DNA of 64,000 nucleotides from Streptococcus sanguinis SK355 (GTDB lineage: Bacteria; Bacillota; Bacilli; Lactobacillales; Streptococcaceae), in contig NZ_GL890993.1 in NCBI RefSeq assembly GCF_000212855.1, forward strand, positions 1,136,743 to 1,200,742, given 5' to 3'. Under the pieces are notes generated by a model that made no database searches, had not been told where the DNA came from, and saw only the letters and a list, made by a program, of their open reading frames with translations. Shown here one piece after another: positions 39,492 to 48,643 of this stretch. Both the position numbers and the translations under genes were made by a program. Numbering within the stretch: the first letter of the stretch is position 1; every line of letters starts with the position of its first letter.

Positions 39492-39546
39492 TATGTAACG
39501 TTTTAAAAGTTACATATAGTATACCAGATGAAATTGAGAAAAGCAA
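39492..39546 (-). promoter_or_regulatory. SOS-cassette promoter and operator
   Basis: On the minus strand: TTGCTT (39546-39541), a 17-base spacer and an extended -10 TATACT (39523-39518). Just downstream lies a perfect inverted repeat TATGTAAC-N9-GTTACATA (39492-39516), the likely repressor operator. Confidence 0.82.
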
Positions 39547-39621
39547 GTTCTTTATTGAATATTGTTATTTCCAGCAAGAATGTGGTAAACTGTAGAAAGA
39601 ATCTAGCTTGGAGGTAGAGAG

Positions 39622-40110
39622 ATGTTTCCTATGACAGCAAAGACGATCATGACAGAAGAAGCTTACCGCCGTTTCGCTTGGGCCAACTTTTGGTATAAAA
39701 AGAATGGCATCTTCTCACTGATTCTCCCTGAGATAGTGGTGCTGATATGCGGTGCAATCTGTTTTTTTATCGGAGAACCTTTGGCAGGCGTAGCTTTTCT
39801 TGTTATTGTGGCTATACTTCCTTTTCTTTACTACCTGTCTATGAATCGACATATTAAAAAGTTTTATAGAGGCAACCCTCTCTGGCATGATTTGGAGCAG
39901 GAATTTAACTTTTACGAGACGGATTTTCAGGTCTTTAATCGTAATCATACCTCTCGATATGACTATCAAGATATTGTGGCGATTATAGACAAGCCAGAAA
40001 CTTTTTATATCATGGTTGGCCGGTCATTGGGACTGATCTTGGATAAGGCAGACTGTCAGCCTGAATTAATTGATTTTTTACTAAAACTAAAAGAAAGCAG
40101 AAGTCTCTAA
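39622..40110 (+). CDS. YcxB-like membrane protein
   Basis: 162 residues: N-terminal region, two membrane helices (about residues 30-50 and 54-72), then a YcxB-like soluble domain (FYETDFQVFNRNHTSRYDYQDI). GGAGG precedes the ATG. Function unknown. The terminator stem overlaps the last codons. Confidence 0.68.
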   Translation: MFPMTAKTIMTEEAYRRFAWANFWYKKNGIFSLILPEIVVLICGAICFFIGEPLAGVAFLVIVAILPFLYYLSMNRHIKKFYRGNPLWHDLEQEFNFYETDFQVFNRNHTSRYDYQDIVAIIDKPETFYIMVGRSLGLILDKADCQPELIDFLLKLKESRSL

Positions 40111-40131
40111 TTTGGGGCACTTCTGTTTTTT
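40098..40131 (+). terminator. Terminator overlapping the coding end
   Basis: CAGAAGT/ACTTCTG with a 14-base loop containing the stop codon, then T6. Confidence 0.8.
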
Positions 40132-40152
40132 GTCTGTCAAGTTTTCAAAAAA

Positions 40153-40181
40153 TTGGCCTCCTGTGCGATGTGTGTTATAAT
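40153..40181 (+). promoter_or_regulatory. rsmD promoter, apparently leaderless
   Basis: TTGGCC (40153-40158), a 17-base spacer and extended -10 TATAAT (40176-40181). The ATG is at 40189, so transcription should start at or next to the start codon. Confidence 0.75.
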
Positions 40182-40188
40182 GTTTTTT

Positions 40189-40728
40189 ATGAGAGTTGTG
40201 GCAGGTAAATACGGAGGCAGGCCCCTCAAGACTTTGGACGGCAAGACGACCAGGCCTACGACCGATAAGGTCAAGGGGGCAATTTTTAATATGATTGGTC
40301 CCTATTTTGACGGCGGTCGGGTGCTGGATCTTTATGCTGGGAGCGGGAGTTTGGCCATTGAAGCTATTTCGCGAGGTATGGAGACAGCTGTCTTAGTCGA
40401 AAAGGATCGCAGAGCTCAGGCTATTATTTCAGAAAATATTCAGATGACCAAGGAGCCGGAACGTTTTGACTTGCTCAAGATGGAGTCTGGTCGAGCCTTG
40501 GAAATGTTGACAGGGTCTTTTGACTTAGTTCTCTTGGATCCGCCTTATGCCAAGGAGCAGATTGTGGAGGACATTGAGAAGCTGGAGGAGCGTCGGCTCT
40601 TGAGTCAAGATGTCCTAGTAGTCTGTGAGACAGATAAGGACGTTGAATTGCCAGAAGAAATTGCAGGGCTGGGCATTTGGAAGCAGAAGATATATGGAAT
40701 TTCAAAGGTGACGGTATATGTCAGATAA
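40189..40728 (+). CDS. rsmD: 16S rRNA (guanine-966-N2)-methyltransferase RsmD
   Basis: 179 residues from the ATG at 40189; earlier in-frame ATGs lie inside the promoter. Motifs: [19 protein letters not shown] (SAM site, about residue 45) and LLDPPYA (catalytic NPPY-type, about residue 118). It methylates G966 of 16S rRNA. There is no ribosome site, and the promoter places the start of the RNA at the ATG. It overlaps coaD by 11 bases. Confidence 0.93.
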   Translation: MRVVAGKYGGRPLKTLDGKTTRPTTDKVKGAIFNMIGPYFDGGRVLDLYAGSGSLAIEAISRGMETAVLVEKDRRAQAIISENIQMTKEPERFDLLKMESGRALEMLTGSFDLVLLDPPYAKEQIVEDIEKLEERRLLSQDVLVVCETDKDVELPEEIAGLGIWKQKIYGISKVTVYVR

Positions 40729-41212
40729 GATAGGATTATTCACAGGGTCTTTTGACCCGATGACCACAGGGCATGTGGACCTGATTGAGCGGGCTAGCAG
40801 GCTTTTTGATAAGCTTTATGTAGGGATTTTCTATAATCGGGAAAAGTCTGGCTTTTTCACAATTGAAGCCAGAGAGCGCATGGTCAAAGAAGCTCTGCAG
40901 CATTTGGATAATGTCGAGGTCATCACTTCTCAGAATGAGCTAGCAGTGACAGTGGCCAGAAGACTGGGGGCCAAGGCCTTTGTACGTGGTCTCCGAAATA
41001 GTCAAGATCTAGACTATGAAGCCAATATGAACTTTTTCAATCAGGAATTGGCAGGAGAGTTGGAGACGATTTTCTTGCTCAGCAAGCCAGTCTATCAGCA
41101 TATCAGTTCATCACGTATTCGTGAGCTGATTGCTTTTCAGCAGGATATCGCAGCCTATGTGCCCCAAAGTGTAATCAAAGAATTAGAAAGAATCAACAAT
41201 GAAAAGAATTAA
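40718..41212 (+). CDS. coaD: Phosphopantetheine adenylyltransferase
   Basis: 164 residues, full length. It has the nucleotidyltransferase motif [16 protein letters not shown] (TxGH type) and the C-terminal SSSRIREL. Fourth step of coenzyme A synthesis (ATP plus 4'-phosphopantetheine to dephospho-CoA). The order rsmD-coaD-sepM is conserved in streptococci, and all three overlap here. Confidence 0.95.
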   Translation: MSDKIGLFTGSFDPMTTGHVDLIERASRLFDKLYVGIFYNREKSGFFTIEARERMVKEALQHLDNVEVITSQNELAVTVARRLGAKAFVRGLRNSQDLDYEANMNFFNQELAGELETIFLLSKPVYQHISSSRIRELIAFQQDIAAYVPQSVIKELERINNEKN

Positions 41213-42242
41213 GAAGTTTATATTGCCGACGGTCATTGGCGTCACTATTGCCTTTTTTATAGCAGCTCTTTGGGTTCGTCTGCCTTATTATATAGAAGTT
41301 CCTGGTGGTGCCGAGGATGTTCGTCAGGTCCTGCTGGTTGATAATAAGGCTGACAAGGAAGCGGGCTCCTATAACTTTGTGACGGTCGGAGTAGAGCAGG
41401 CAACCTTTGCGCATTTGGTCTATGCTTGGCTAACCCCTTTTACAGATATTTATTCCGCCAAGGATATGACAGGTGGCTCCACGGACGATGAGTTTAATCG
41501 GATCAACCAATTTTACATGGAAACTTCGCAAAATATGGCCAAATATCAGGGGTTGACGACGGCTGGTAAAGAGATCAAGATGGATTATCTGGGAGTTTAT
41601 GTCCTGCAGGTAGCTGATAACTCAACCTTCAAAGGAGTTCTCAATATTGCTGATACGGTAACTGGTGTCAATGACAAGACATTTGAAAGCTCTGAGGAGC
41701 TGGTCAAGTATGTCAACTCGCAGAAGCTTGGGGATAAGGTCAAGGTGACTTTCCAAGAGGATGGTCAGGAGAAATCAGCAACCGGAAAGATTATCAAGCT
41801 AGAGAACGGTAAGAATGGGATTGGGATCAGTCTGATAGACCGGACGGAAGTCAGCAGTAATATTCCGATTACATTTTCAACTGAGGGTATCGGCGGTCCT
41901 AGTGCTGGCCTTATGTTCAGTCTAGCCATTTATACCCAGTTGGCTGATCCGACCCTTCGTGATGGCCGCGATATTGCAGGGACCGGTAGCATCAGCCGTG
42001 AAGGCGAAGTTGGAGAAATCGGCGGAATTGATAAGAAAGTTGTTTCAGCAGCCCAAAGCGGAGCAGATATCTTCTTTGCGCCGAACAATGAACTTACAGA
42101 GGAAGAGAAGAAGCTTTCTCCTAATGGGAAAAACAACTACCAAACGGCTCTGGAGACAGCCAAGAAGATTAAAACGGATATGAAAATTGTTCCAGTTAAA
42201 ACACTGCAGGACGCTATTGACTATCTGAAAAAGAACAAGTAA
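41199..42242 (+). CDS. sepM: SepM-family PDZ/Lon-type serine protease
   Basis: 347 residues: an N-terminal membrane helix (about 8-28), a PDZ domain (about 130-200) and a Lon-type proteolytic domain with Ser235 in GPSAGLMFS and Lys280 in GIDKKV. Those positions match the catalytic pair described for SepM, which trims the competence pheromone in S. mutans. Whether a competence peptide is processed here is untested. Overlaps coaD by 14 bases. Confidence 0.92.
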   Translation: MKRIKKFILPTVIGVTIAFFIAALWVRLPYYIEVPGGAEDVRQVLLVDNKADKEAGSYNFVTVGVEQATFAHLVYAWLTPFTDIYSAKDMTGGSTDDEFNRINQFYMETSQNMAKYQGLTTAGKEIKMDYLGVYVLQVADNSTFKGVLNIADTVTGVNDKTFESSEELVKYVNSQKLGDKVKVTFQEDGQEKSATGKIIKLENGKNGIGISLIDRTEVSSNIPITFSTEGIGGPSAGLMFSLAIYTQLADPTLRDGRDIAGTGSISREGEVGEIGGIDKKVVSAAQSGADIFFAPNNELTEEEKKLSPNGKNNYQTALETAKKIKTDMKIVPVKTLQDAIDYLKKNK

Positions 42243-42411
42243 GGAGTCTGGGCAAAAAGTCCAGACTTTTGAGTCTAAATTAGAAAAAATAGATGACGCA
42301 GTGGTTGATTGGCATCTTACTTCGCTTTTTAAGCTCCAAAGATGACCTAATCAACTGTGCGGGGGTGGGAAGACGAACTTTTTAACTTGTTTGAAGTTCT
42401 TTCCCACTCCC
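42243..42411 (+). repeat. Dispersed structured repeat, copy 2
   Basis: About 170 bases in the opposite orientation to copy 1 (8987-9165). Order: hairpin GAGTCTGG/CCAGACT (42244-42270), GCAGT-G-GTTGATT pairing with AATCAAC-TGTGC, then GTGGGAA/TTCCCAC with inner GAACTT/AAGTTC. Against copy 1, both arms of the stems change together (GTTGAGT/ACTCAAC to GTTGATT/AATCAAC; GTGGGAC/GTCCCAC to GTGGGAA/TTCCCAC). It also serves as the end of the sepM transcript. The rest of the gap to 42571 holds nothing else I can name apart from a probable promoter. Confidence 0.72.
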
Positions 42412-42571
42412 TTTTCTTGTGAGACAGACAAAATCAGTTGGTCTTCTTTGCTTTAAATCGTCTGACTTTTTTCAGAAAGATATTTTTGATGAAAAGTCCG
42501 CGAAATACTGGCTGATTTATGATAGAATAAAGTATTGTAGATAAACTATCCAAGATCGTTAAAGGAAGAGT

Positions 42572-43153
42572 ATGCGTAAAGATATTTCACCTGAATTGTA
42601 TAATTATAATAAATTCCCAGGACCGGAGTTTAAACAGATTGACAGCAAGATTGTTGCAGAAAAATTCGAGTTTGAATTGATTGAGAACTATAAGGAAGGC
42701 TTTGACTTGACGGCCTTTCATCAGCGTTTTTCAGAAATTCTCACCAAGTTTGACTATATTGTCGGTGACTGGGGCAATGAGCAGCTGCGCCTGCGTGGTT
42801 TTTACAAGGACGAGCGGGCTAATGAAAGCGATGAGAAGATTAGCCGTTTAGAAGACTATTTGCTGGAGTACTGCAGCTACGGCTGTGCTTATTTTGTCTT
42901 GGAAAATCCAAATCCCCAGCGCGCTTCCTTTGATAAGAAATCGCATGGCAAGAAAGAGTCAGAAGGTCGGTCGAAACGTTCTCGCAATAGTCGCTCAGGC
43001 GGTGGCCGCAATCGCAGAAGCGAGCGAGACCGAGACAGTCGTTCTAAAAGGGACAATAAGCGCTCCCGCAACAATTCCCAGCAAGATAGGCAGAAAAAGC
43101 AAAAAGACAGCAATCGCCATTTTGTGATTCGCCAGAATAAAGGAGAAAAATGA
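42572..43153 (+). CDS. yutD: YutD-family protein with basic RS-rich tail
   Basis: 193 residues. Residues 1-110 match YutD (DUF1027), an uncharacterised Firmicute family ([25 protein letters not shown]). Residues from about 125 on are a disordered Arg/Ser/Lys/Asn-rich tail (…[18 protein letters not shown]…), likely to bind nucleic acid. Next to rlmN, overlapping its start (ATGA), so a link to RNA is plausible but unproved. Confidence 0.82.
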   Translation: MRKDISPELYNYNKFPGPEFKQIDSKIVAEKFEFELIENYKEGFDLTAFHQRFSEILTKFDYIVGDWGNEQLRLRGFYKDERANESDEKISRLEDYLLEYCSYGCAYFVLENPNPQRASFDKKSHGKKESEGRSKRSRNSRSGGGRNRRSERDRDSRSKRDNKRSRNNSQQDRQKKQKDSNRHFVIRQNKGEK

Positions 43154-44238
43154 AACCATCTATTTATAGCTTAACGCGTCAGGAAATGATTGAATGGGCG
43201 GAAGCTCAGGGAGAAAAGAAATTCCGTGCTGCCCAGATTTGGGAGTGGCTCTATCGCAAGCGGGTCCAGTCTTTTGAGGAAATGACCAATCTATCCAAGG
43301 ACTTAATTGCCAAACTAAATGATCAGTTTGTCGTCAATCCGCTTGAGCAGCGCATTGTTCAGGAGTCGGCTGATGGTACGGTCAAGTACCTCTTTGAACT
43401 GCCGGATGGTATGCTGATTGAGACGGTACTCATGCGCCAGCACTATGGACTTTCTGTCTGTGTGACCACCCAAGTTGGCTGTAATATCGGCTGTACCTTC
43501 TGTGCTTCTGGCTTAATTAAAAAGCAACGCGATCTCAATAACGGTGAGATTGTTGCTCAGATTATGCTGGTTCAGAAGTATTTTGACGAGCGTGGTCAGG
43601 ATGAGCGGGTCAGTCACATCGTGGTTATGGGAATCGGTGAGCCTTTTGACAACTATGACAATGTGCTCAAGTTTGTCCGGACGGTCAATGATGACAAAGG
43701 TTTGGCTATCGGTGCCCGCCATATCACGGTTTCAACTTCAGGGCTGGCTCATAAGATTCGTGACTTTGCCAATGAAGGTGTGCAGGTCAATCTAGCTGTA
43801 TCCCTCCATGCCCCAAATAATGATCTGCGGACCAGTATCATGCGGATTAACCGGTCCTTCCCTATCGAAAAGCTTTTTGCAGCTATTGAATACTATATTG
43901 AGACGACGAATCGCCGGGTGACCTTTGAGTACATCATGCTCAATGAAGTCAATGACGGGGTAGAGCAGGCCAAGGAGTTGGCTGAGCTGCTCAAGAACAT
44001 TAAGAAGCTGTCTTATGTCAATCTCATTCCTTACAACCCAGTTAGCGAGCACGATCAATACAGCCGCAGTCCCAAAGAGCGCGTGATGGCTTTCTACGAT
44101 ACCCTCAAGAAAAATGGAGTCAACTGTGTGGTTCGTCAGGAACATGGTACAGATATTGATGCAGCCTGCGGTCAGCTGCGTTCTAATACTATGAAGCGTG
44201 ATCGCGAGAAAGCATTGGTAGAAAATGTTCAGCCTTAA
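43150..44238 (+). CDS. rlmN: Dual-specificity rRNA/tRNA methyltransferase RlmN
   Basis: 362 residues. Radical-SAM cluster motif CxxxCxxC with Cys111, Cys115 and Cys118; likely methyl-carrying Cys340 in AACGQL near the C-terminus. It methylates A2503 of 23S rRNA and A37 of some tRNAs. Overlaps yutD by 4 bases and vanZ by 14, so the three form an operon. Confidence 0.96.
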   Translation: MKPSIYSLTRQEMIEWAEAQGEKKFRAAQIWEWLYRKRVQSFEEMTNLSKDLIAKLNDQFVVNPLEQRIVQESADGTVKYLFELPDGMLIETVLMRQHYGLSVCVTTQVGCNIGCTFCASGLIKKQRDLNNGEIVAQIMLVQKYFDERGQDERVSHIVVMGIGEPFDNYDNVLKFVRTVNDDKGLAIGARHITVSTSGLAHKIRDFANEGVQVNLAVSLHAPNNDLRTSIMRINRSFPIEKLFAAIEYYIETTNRRVTFEYIMLNEVNDGVEQAKELAELLKNIKKLSYVNLIPYNPVSEHDQYSRSPKERVMAFYDTLKKNGVNCVVRQEHGTDIDAACGQLRSNTMKRDREKALVENVQP

Positions 44239-44740
44239 GAACTACCTGACTTCAGACGGTGAACTGACTGCTAAGGGGCGGAAATTGCTGGTAGGGGGAA
44301 GCTGGCTCTATTTCTTGATGCTTTGCATTCTCTGCTTTATTCCTCAGGTTCCAGAGCCGGGAATGGAGACGCCGGGAATCCAGTACTTTGGCCGAATAGT
44401 GGTTTTGTTAATCCCTTTTAATTCCTTTGTCAATATTGGCGAGATTACTTCTTGGATCCAGCTGGTCAAGGTCTTTATCCAAAATTTAGCTAATATCTTT
44501 CTGCTGTCCCCCTTAATCTTTCAATTGCTTTGTCTCTTTCCGAAATTGCGGAAGACAAAGAAGGTTGTATGGCTGAGCTTTGGGATGAGTCTGTCTATCG
44601 AAATGACTCAAATTCTGCTGGACCTTCTTATCAATGCTAATCGAGTTTTTGAGATTGATGATCTCTGGACCAATACTTTGGGTGGTTATCTGGCTTGGCG
44701 GGCATTTCAGCTTGGTCAGAAAATCTGGAAAAATCGTTAA
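44225..44740 (+). CDS. VanZ family membrane protein
   Basis: 171 residues with about four helices and the VanZ core motif ([17 protein letters not shown], then [13 protein letters not shown] and [17 protein letters not shown]). VanZ relatives are linked to low-level teicoplanin tolerance and envelope functions. It follows rlmN in other streptococci too. Confidence 0.85.
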   Translation: MFSLKNYLTSDGELTAKGRKLLVGGSWLYFLMLCILCFIPQVPEPGMETPGIQYFGRIVVLLIPFNSFVNIGEITSWIQLVKVFIQNLANIFLLSPLIFQLLCLFPKLRKTKKVVWLSFGMSLSIEMTQILLDLLINANRVFEIDDLWTNTLGGYLAWRAFQLGQKIWKNR

Positions 44741-44807
44741 GACGACGCTTTCAAAAGAGATTAGCGAGAGAAAGGTTCGGATTTAGGAGAAAAAATTTAA
44801 TTTTTTC

Positions 44808-44836
44808 TTGACAAGAAAAAGGGAAAGGCCTATAAT
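44808..44836 (+). promoter_or_regulatory. Strong promoter of the T-box trpB transcript
   Basis: TTGACA (44808-44813), a 17-base spacer and TATAAT (44831-44836): both hexamers are consensus. Confidence 0.9.
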
Positions 44837-44842
44837 AAAATA

Positions 44843-45098
44843 AATCATCAGAAAAGTAATAATTTTTTCTACTTTCAGGGAGCCTGTGGTTGGTGGAAAC
44901 AGGCAGTGGAGGATTATGAAGTGGGCTGATGCAAAAGATGAATTTGAAGCAATAAAAATTCGGTGAGCACACCTTACAGTGCAGCTTGTTGTTAGACAAG
45001 ACAGAGATATGGAGGCAGTCTATACTTTGCTCCATAATTGAGGTGGCACCGCGATTTTACGCCCTCACACAGAGTTTTTTCTGTGTGTGGGCTTTTGT
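44843..45098 (+). promoter_or_regulatory. T-box riboswitch, tryptophan specifier, copy 1
   Basis: Stem I distal features (GTGGTTGGTGGAAACAGGCAG from 44885), the specifier loop ATGAAG-TGG with UGG (Trp) at 44922-44924, the T-box AGGTGGCACCGCG at 45041-45053 and a terminator hairpin CCCTCACACAGA/TCTGTGTGTGGG with T run (45062-45098). Uncharged tRNA-Trp would allow read-through into the first trpB. Confidence 0.95.
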
Positions 45099-45131
45099 TT
45101 TGTTTGAAAATAAAGAAAAGAGGCAATTAAG

Positions 45132-46313
45132 ATGACAGAAACTAAAGGATATTTTGGACAATTCGGCGGCTCCTTTGTACCGGAGCCTATCCAGGCCTTG
45201 CTGGATGAATTGGAAGTGACTTTTGAGAAGTATAAGGATGATCCAGAATTTTTAAATGAATACCGACATTATTTGGCGGATTATTCAGGTCGGGAAACCC
45301 CGCTCTACTTTGCAGAAAGTCTGACCCAGCATCTGGGCGGAGCTAAGATTTATCTGAAGCGGGAAGATCTCAATCATCTGGGCTCTCATAAGCTCAATAA
45401 TGTTTTGGGGCAGATTTTACTAGCTAAGCGCATGGGCAAGACCCGAGTCATCGCTGAAACTGGAGCTGGTCAGCATGGTGTGGCAACTGCGGCAGCCGCA
45501 GCTAAGTTTGGTATGAAGTGCGATGTCTACATGGGTGCAGAGGATGTAGAGCGCCAGCGCCTCAATGTCTTCCGCATGGAAATGATGGGAGCGACTGTTC
45601 ACGCTGTGGAAACAGGAACCAAAACCCTCAAAGATGCTGTAGATGCAGCTTTTGGAGCTTGGATGAGCGATTTGGAAGCCTTCTATGTTTTGGGTTCGGC
45701 TGTCGGACCTCACCCCTATCCGACCATTGTCCATGAATTCCAAAAGGTGATCAGTGAAGAATCACGCCGTCAGATTTTGGACAAAGAAGGCCGCTTGCCG
45801 GACTATGTTATTGCCTGTGTAGGCGGTGGTTCCAATGCTATCGGCGCCTTCTCCCAATATGTGGCGGATGAAGAAGTCAAGTTAGTGGGAGTTGAAGCAG
45901 CTGGACGGGGTCTTGACACAGACCAGCATGCAGCGACTATGACCAAGGGAAGTGTCGGAGTAGTGGACGGTATGAAGACCTACGCTGTCTTTGCAGAAGA
46001 TGGTCAGGTGGCACCTGTTTACTCAATTTCAGCAGGTTTGGACTATCCTGGAGTTGGTCCCGAACATGCTTTCTTTAAAGATTCTGGTCGAGTAGAATAC
46101 GTAGCCGCGACAGATGATGAAGCTGTGGATGCCTTGCTTCTCTTGACACAAAAGGAAGGAATTTTGCCGGCAATCGAAAGCTCCCATGCCATTGCTGAAG
46201 CTATCAAGCGAGCTCCGCAACTGTCATCTGACCAAATCATCATTATCAATGTATCTGGTCGTGGAGACAAGGATGTGGCAGCCATTGCCGACTATCTAGA
46301 AAAACGAAAATAA
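45132..46313 (+). CDS. trpB: Tryptophan synthase beta chain, extra copy outside the operon
   Basis: 393 residues with PLP lysine Lys87 in [15 protein letters not shown] (catalytic Glu) and GGGSNAIG, so it should be active. It differs clearly from the operon copy (50976-52199) and has features nearer proteobacterial and actinobacterial TrpB ([18 protein letters not shown]…F), suggesting separate origin. It has no trpA partner beside it and its own Trp T-box. TrpB alone can join indole and serine, so a role in indole salvage is the leading idea (inference). Confidence 0.93.
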   Translation: MTETKGYFGQFGGSFVPEPIQALLDELEVTFEKYKDDPEFLNEYRHYLADYSGRETPLYFAESLTQHLGGAKIYLKREDLNHLGSHKLNNVLGQILLAKRMGKTRVIAETGAGQHGVATAAAAAKFGMKCDVYMGAEDVERQRLNVFRMEMMGATVHAVETGTKTLKDAVDAAFGAWMSDLEAFYVLGSAVGPHPYPTIVHEFQKVISEESRRQILDKEGRLPDYVIACVGGGSNAIGAFSQYVADEEVKLVGVEAAGRGLDTDQHAATMTKGSVGVVDGMKTYAVFAEDGQVAPVYSISAGLDYPGVGPEHAFFKDSGRVEYVAATDDEAVDALLLLTQKEGILPAIESSHAIAEAIKRAPQLSSDQIIIINVSGRGDKDVAAIADYLEKRK

Positions 46314-46344
46314 AATACCCAGCAGAAGAGTAGTAACATTCCTC

Positions 46345-46599
46345 CTTTAAGAGAGTCTGTGGTTGCTGTAAACAGGCAGGAGAAGTTATGAAATGGGCTG
46401 TTGGAGTCAAAATTTAGTCCTTTAGTTGATCTTTTATCGTTTTGTTAGCATACTTTGACATGACTCGGTATGCTGCCTTCTACTAAAAGGGATCTAAAAG
46501 GCTGCAAATAGGTAAATGAGATGTGGAGCCCGAAAACTCCATAACTGAGGTGGCACCGCGATCACACGCCCTCACAGGATGAACTGTGCGGGCGTTTTT
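46345..46599 (+). promoter_or_regulatory. T-box riboswitch, tryptophan specifier, copy 2
   Basis: The same elements as copy 1: stem I (GTGGTTGCTGTAAACAGGCAG), specifier ATGAAA-TGG with UGG at 46394-46396, T-box AGGTGGCACCGCG at 46548-46560, and terminator ACGCCC-TCACAG/CTGTG-GGGCGT with T5 (46566-46599). No clear promoter or terminator separates it from the first trpB, so the trp operon may be read from the upstream promoter through two T-boxes. Confidence 0.93.
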
Positions 46600-46609
46600 C
46601 TGTAGTTCT

Positions 46610-46679
46610 GGAGCAAGTTATGACAATGAATAGGTGCTATCTGTTCTTGCGAATGCAGTCATAACTAGCAGATTGCTCC
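46610..46679 (+). other. Long stem-loop between T-box 2 and trpE
   Basis: GGAGCAA (46610-46616) pairs with TTGCTCC (46673-46679), and AGTTATGAC (46616-46624) with GTCATAACT (46658-46666); both pairs are exact. There is no T run. It would put a large hairpin in the trpE leader, ending 36 bases before the start codon. Confidence 0.6.
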
Positions 46680-46715
46680 TCCTTAAACGCTTCTGATTAA
46701 ATAGAAAGAAACATT

Positions 46716-48073
46716 ATGCAAAAGATTTTACCAGCTGATATTTTATCACCGATTCTGGCTTATATGCGGATTAAAGGCGACCACAAGGTGATTTTGGAAA
46801 GTATTCCAAGAGATAGCGAGACAGCTCGCTTTTCTATCCTAGCTTATAAGCCAGTCTTTGAAGTTCGCTATGAAAACGGCCAGTTAACAAAGAACGGGCA
46901 AGCAATCGAGGCAGATCCCTTGGACTATCTGCATGAGTTGGCAGTGAAAAAAATCATCATTCAGACCTGCCTTTTGGTGGTGGAGCCATCGGCTTTGTCG
47001 GCTATGATATGATTTCCCTCTATGAGGAGATTGGCCAGATTCCAGCTGATGTGATTGGAACGCCGGATATGCACTTTTTCGTCTATGAGAGTTACATGGT
47101 TTTTGACCATAAAAAAGACAAGGTTTATATCGTTGAGGAGGCGCTCTACAGTGATAGAAGCGAAGCTGATTTGGCTGCTAGTCTGGAGCTTATCATGACT
47201 GAGCTGGCGCAGCCTGCGACAGATGAATTTTCACCACTGGAACTGTCCAGTTTGAACTTCCAGAGTCACATCGAGCAGACAGCTTTTGAAAAAATGGTGG
47301 AAGAAGCGCGCAGCTTGATTCGGCAGGGAGATATGTTCCAATGTGTGCTCAGTCAGCGGTTTTCAGCAGAGTATTCTGGTAAGCCACTGGATTACTATCG
47401 CAATCTGCGTGTGACCAACCCTTCCAACTATCTCTACTTTTATGACTTCGGGAATTATCAGATTATCGGAGCCAGCCCAGAAAGTCTGGTGTCTGTCAAG
47501 CAAGATCAGGTTACGACCAATCCTATTGCTGGAACCAGGCCGCGCGGGAAGGGTGAGAGAGAGGATAAAGCCTTGGCGAAGGAGCTGCTGGCTGATGAGA
47601 AGGAAGTGGCGGAGCACCGCATGTTAGTTGATTTGGGGCGTAATGATATTGGTAAAATTGCTCAGAATAACAGCGTGGAAGTCACTAAGTACATGGAAGT
47701 AGAGTATTTCCGCTATGTCATGCATCTGACCAGTGTGGTTCGTGGTCAGCTTTTGCCCCAACTGACAGCTATGGATGCACTCAAGTCCACCCTACCGGCT
47801 GGCACCGTCTCGGGTGCGCCTAAGATTCGAGCTATGAAGCGAATTTATGAGCTGGAGCAGGAAAAACGTGGTGTTTATGCGGGGGCTATCGGCTATCTAT
47901 CTGCGACAGGGGATATGGATGTTGCCATTGCTATTCGGACCATGATTTTGAAAAATGGCAGAGCTTACGTTCAAGCTGGAGCGGGTATTGTTTATGACTC
48001 GATCCCTACTAATGAATACCAAGAAACCATCAACAAGGCCAAATCAATGACCAAGATAGGAGAGATGCAATGA
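46716..48073 (+). pseudogene. trpE: Anthranilate synthase component I, frameshifted
   Basis: Two frames cover one trpE. 46716-47012 holds the N-terminal tryptophan-binding part (VILES motif near residue 28); 47009-48073 holds the chorismate-utilising domain (IAGTRPRGKGEREDKALAKELL region, GTVSGAPK). The A run at 46948-46954 has seven bases; an eighth would read AVKKNHHSDLPFGGG and restore a normal protein. The first frame's stop overlaps an ATG (ATGA, 47009-47012), so reinitiation could give a separate catalytic part. Mutation, sequence error or slippage on A7 are all possible. Confidence 0.9.
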
Positions 48074-48633
48074 TTTTATTGATTGATAATTATGATTCTT
48101 TTACTTACAATCTAGCCCAGTATATCGGCAATTTCGCAGAAGTTAGGGTCTTGCGAAATGATGATGCAGGCCTTTATCAAGCAGCAGAAGAAGCTGATGC
48201 TGTGGTCCTGTCTCCTGGCCCAGGCTGGCCGGCAGATGCAGGACGGATGGAAGAACTTATCCGCGATTTTGCTGGCAAAAAGCCGATTTTAGGGATTTGC
48301 TTGGGACATCAAGCCATTGCAGAGGTATTTGGCGGAAAGCTAGGATTGGCTCCCAAAGTCATGCATGGCAAGCAAAGTATTCTGCGCTTTGAGGGGGAAT
48401 CTCCTATCTATCAGGGAATAGAGGATGGGCAGCCGGTCATGCGCTATCATTCGATTTTGATTGAGGAGATGCCAGAGGACTTTGAAGTGACAGCTCGAGC
48501 GGTTGATGACAACTCTATCATGGCTATCCAGCACAAGAGTCTGCCCATTTATGGTTTTCAGTATCATCCAGAAAGCATCGGCACGCCGGACGGCTTGTCG
48601 TCTATCAAGAACTTCATCGACTTAGTAAAGTAA
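48070..48633 (+). CDS. trpG: Anthranilate synthase component II (glutamine amidotransferase)
   Basis: 187 residues, class I amidotransferase: [10 protein letters not shown], the nucleophile Cys in [10 protein letters not shown] (about residue 78), and the YHPES His/Glu pair. Supplies ammonia to TrpE. It overlaps trpE by 4 bases and looks intact, as do all other trp genes here. Confidence 0.95.
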   Translation: MILLIDNYDSFTYNLAQYIGNFAEVRVLRNDDAGLYQAAEEADAVVLSPGPGWPADAGRMEELIRDFAGKKPILGICLGHQAIAEVFGGKLGLAPKVMHGKQSILRFEGESPIYQGIEDGQPVMRYHSILIEEMPEDFEVTARAVDDNSIMAIQHKSLPIYGFQYHPESIGTPDGLSSIKNFIDLVK

Positions 48634-48643
48634 AGGAGAATGT

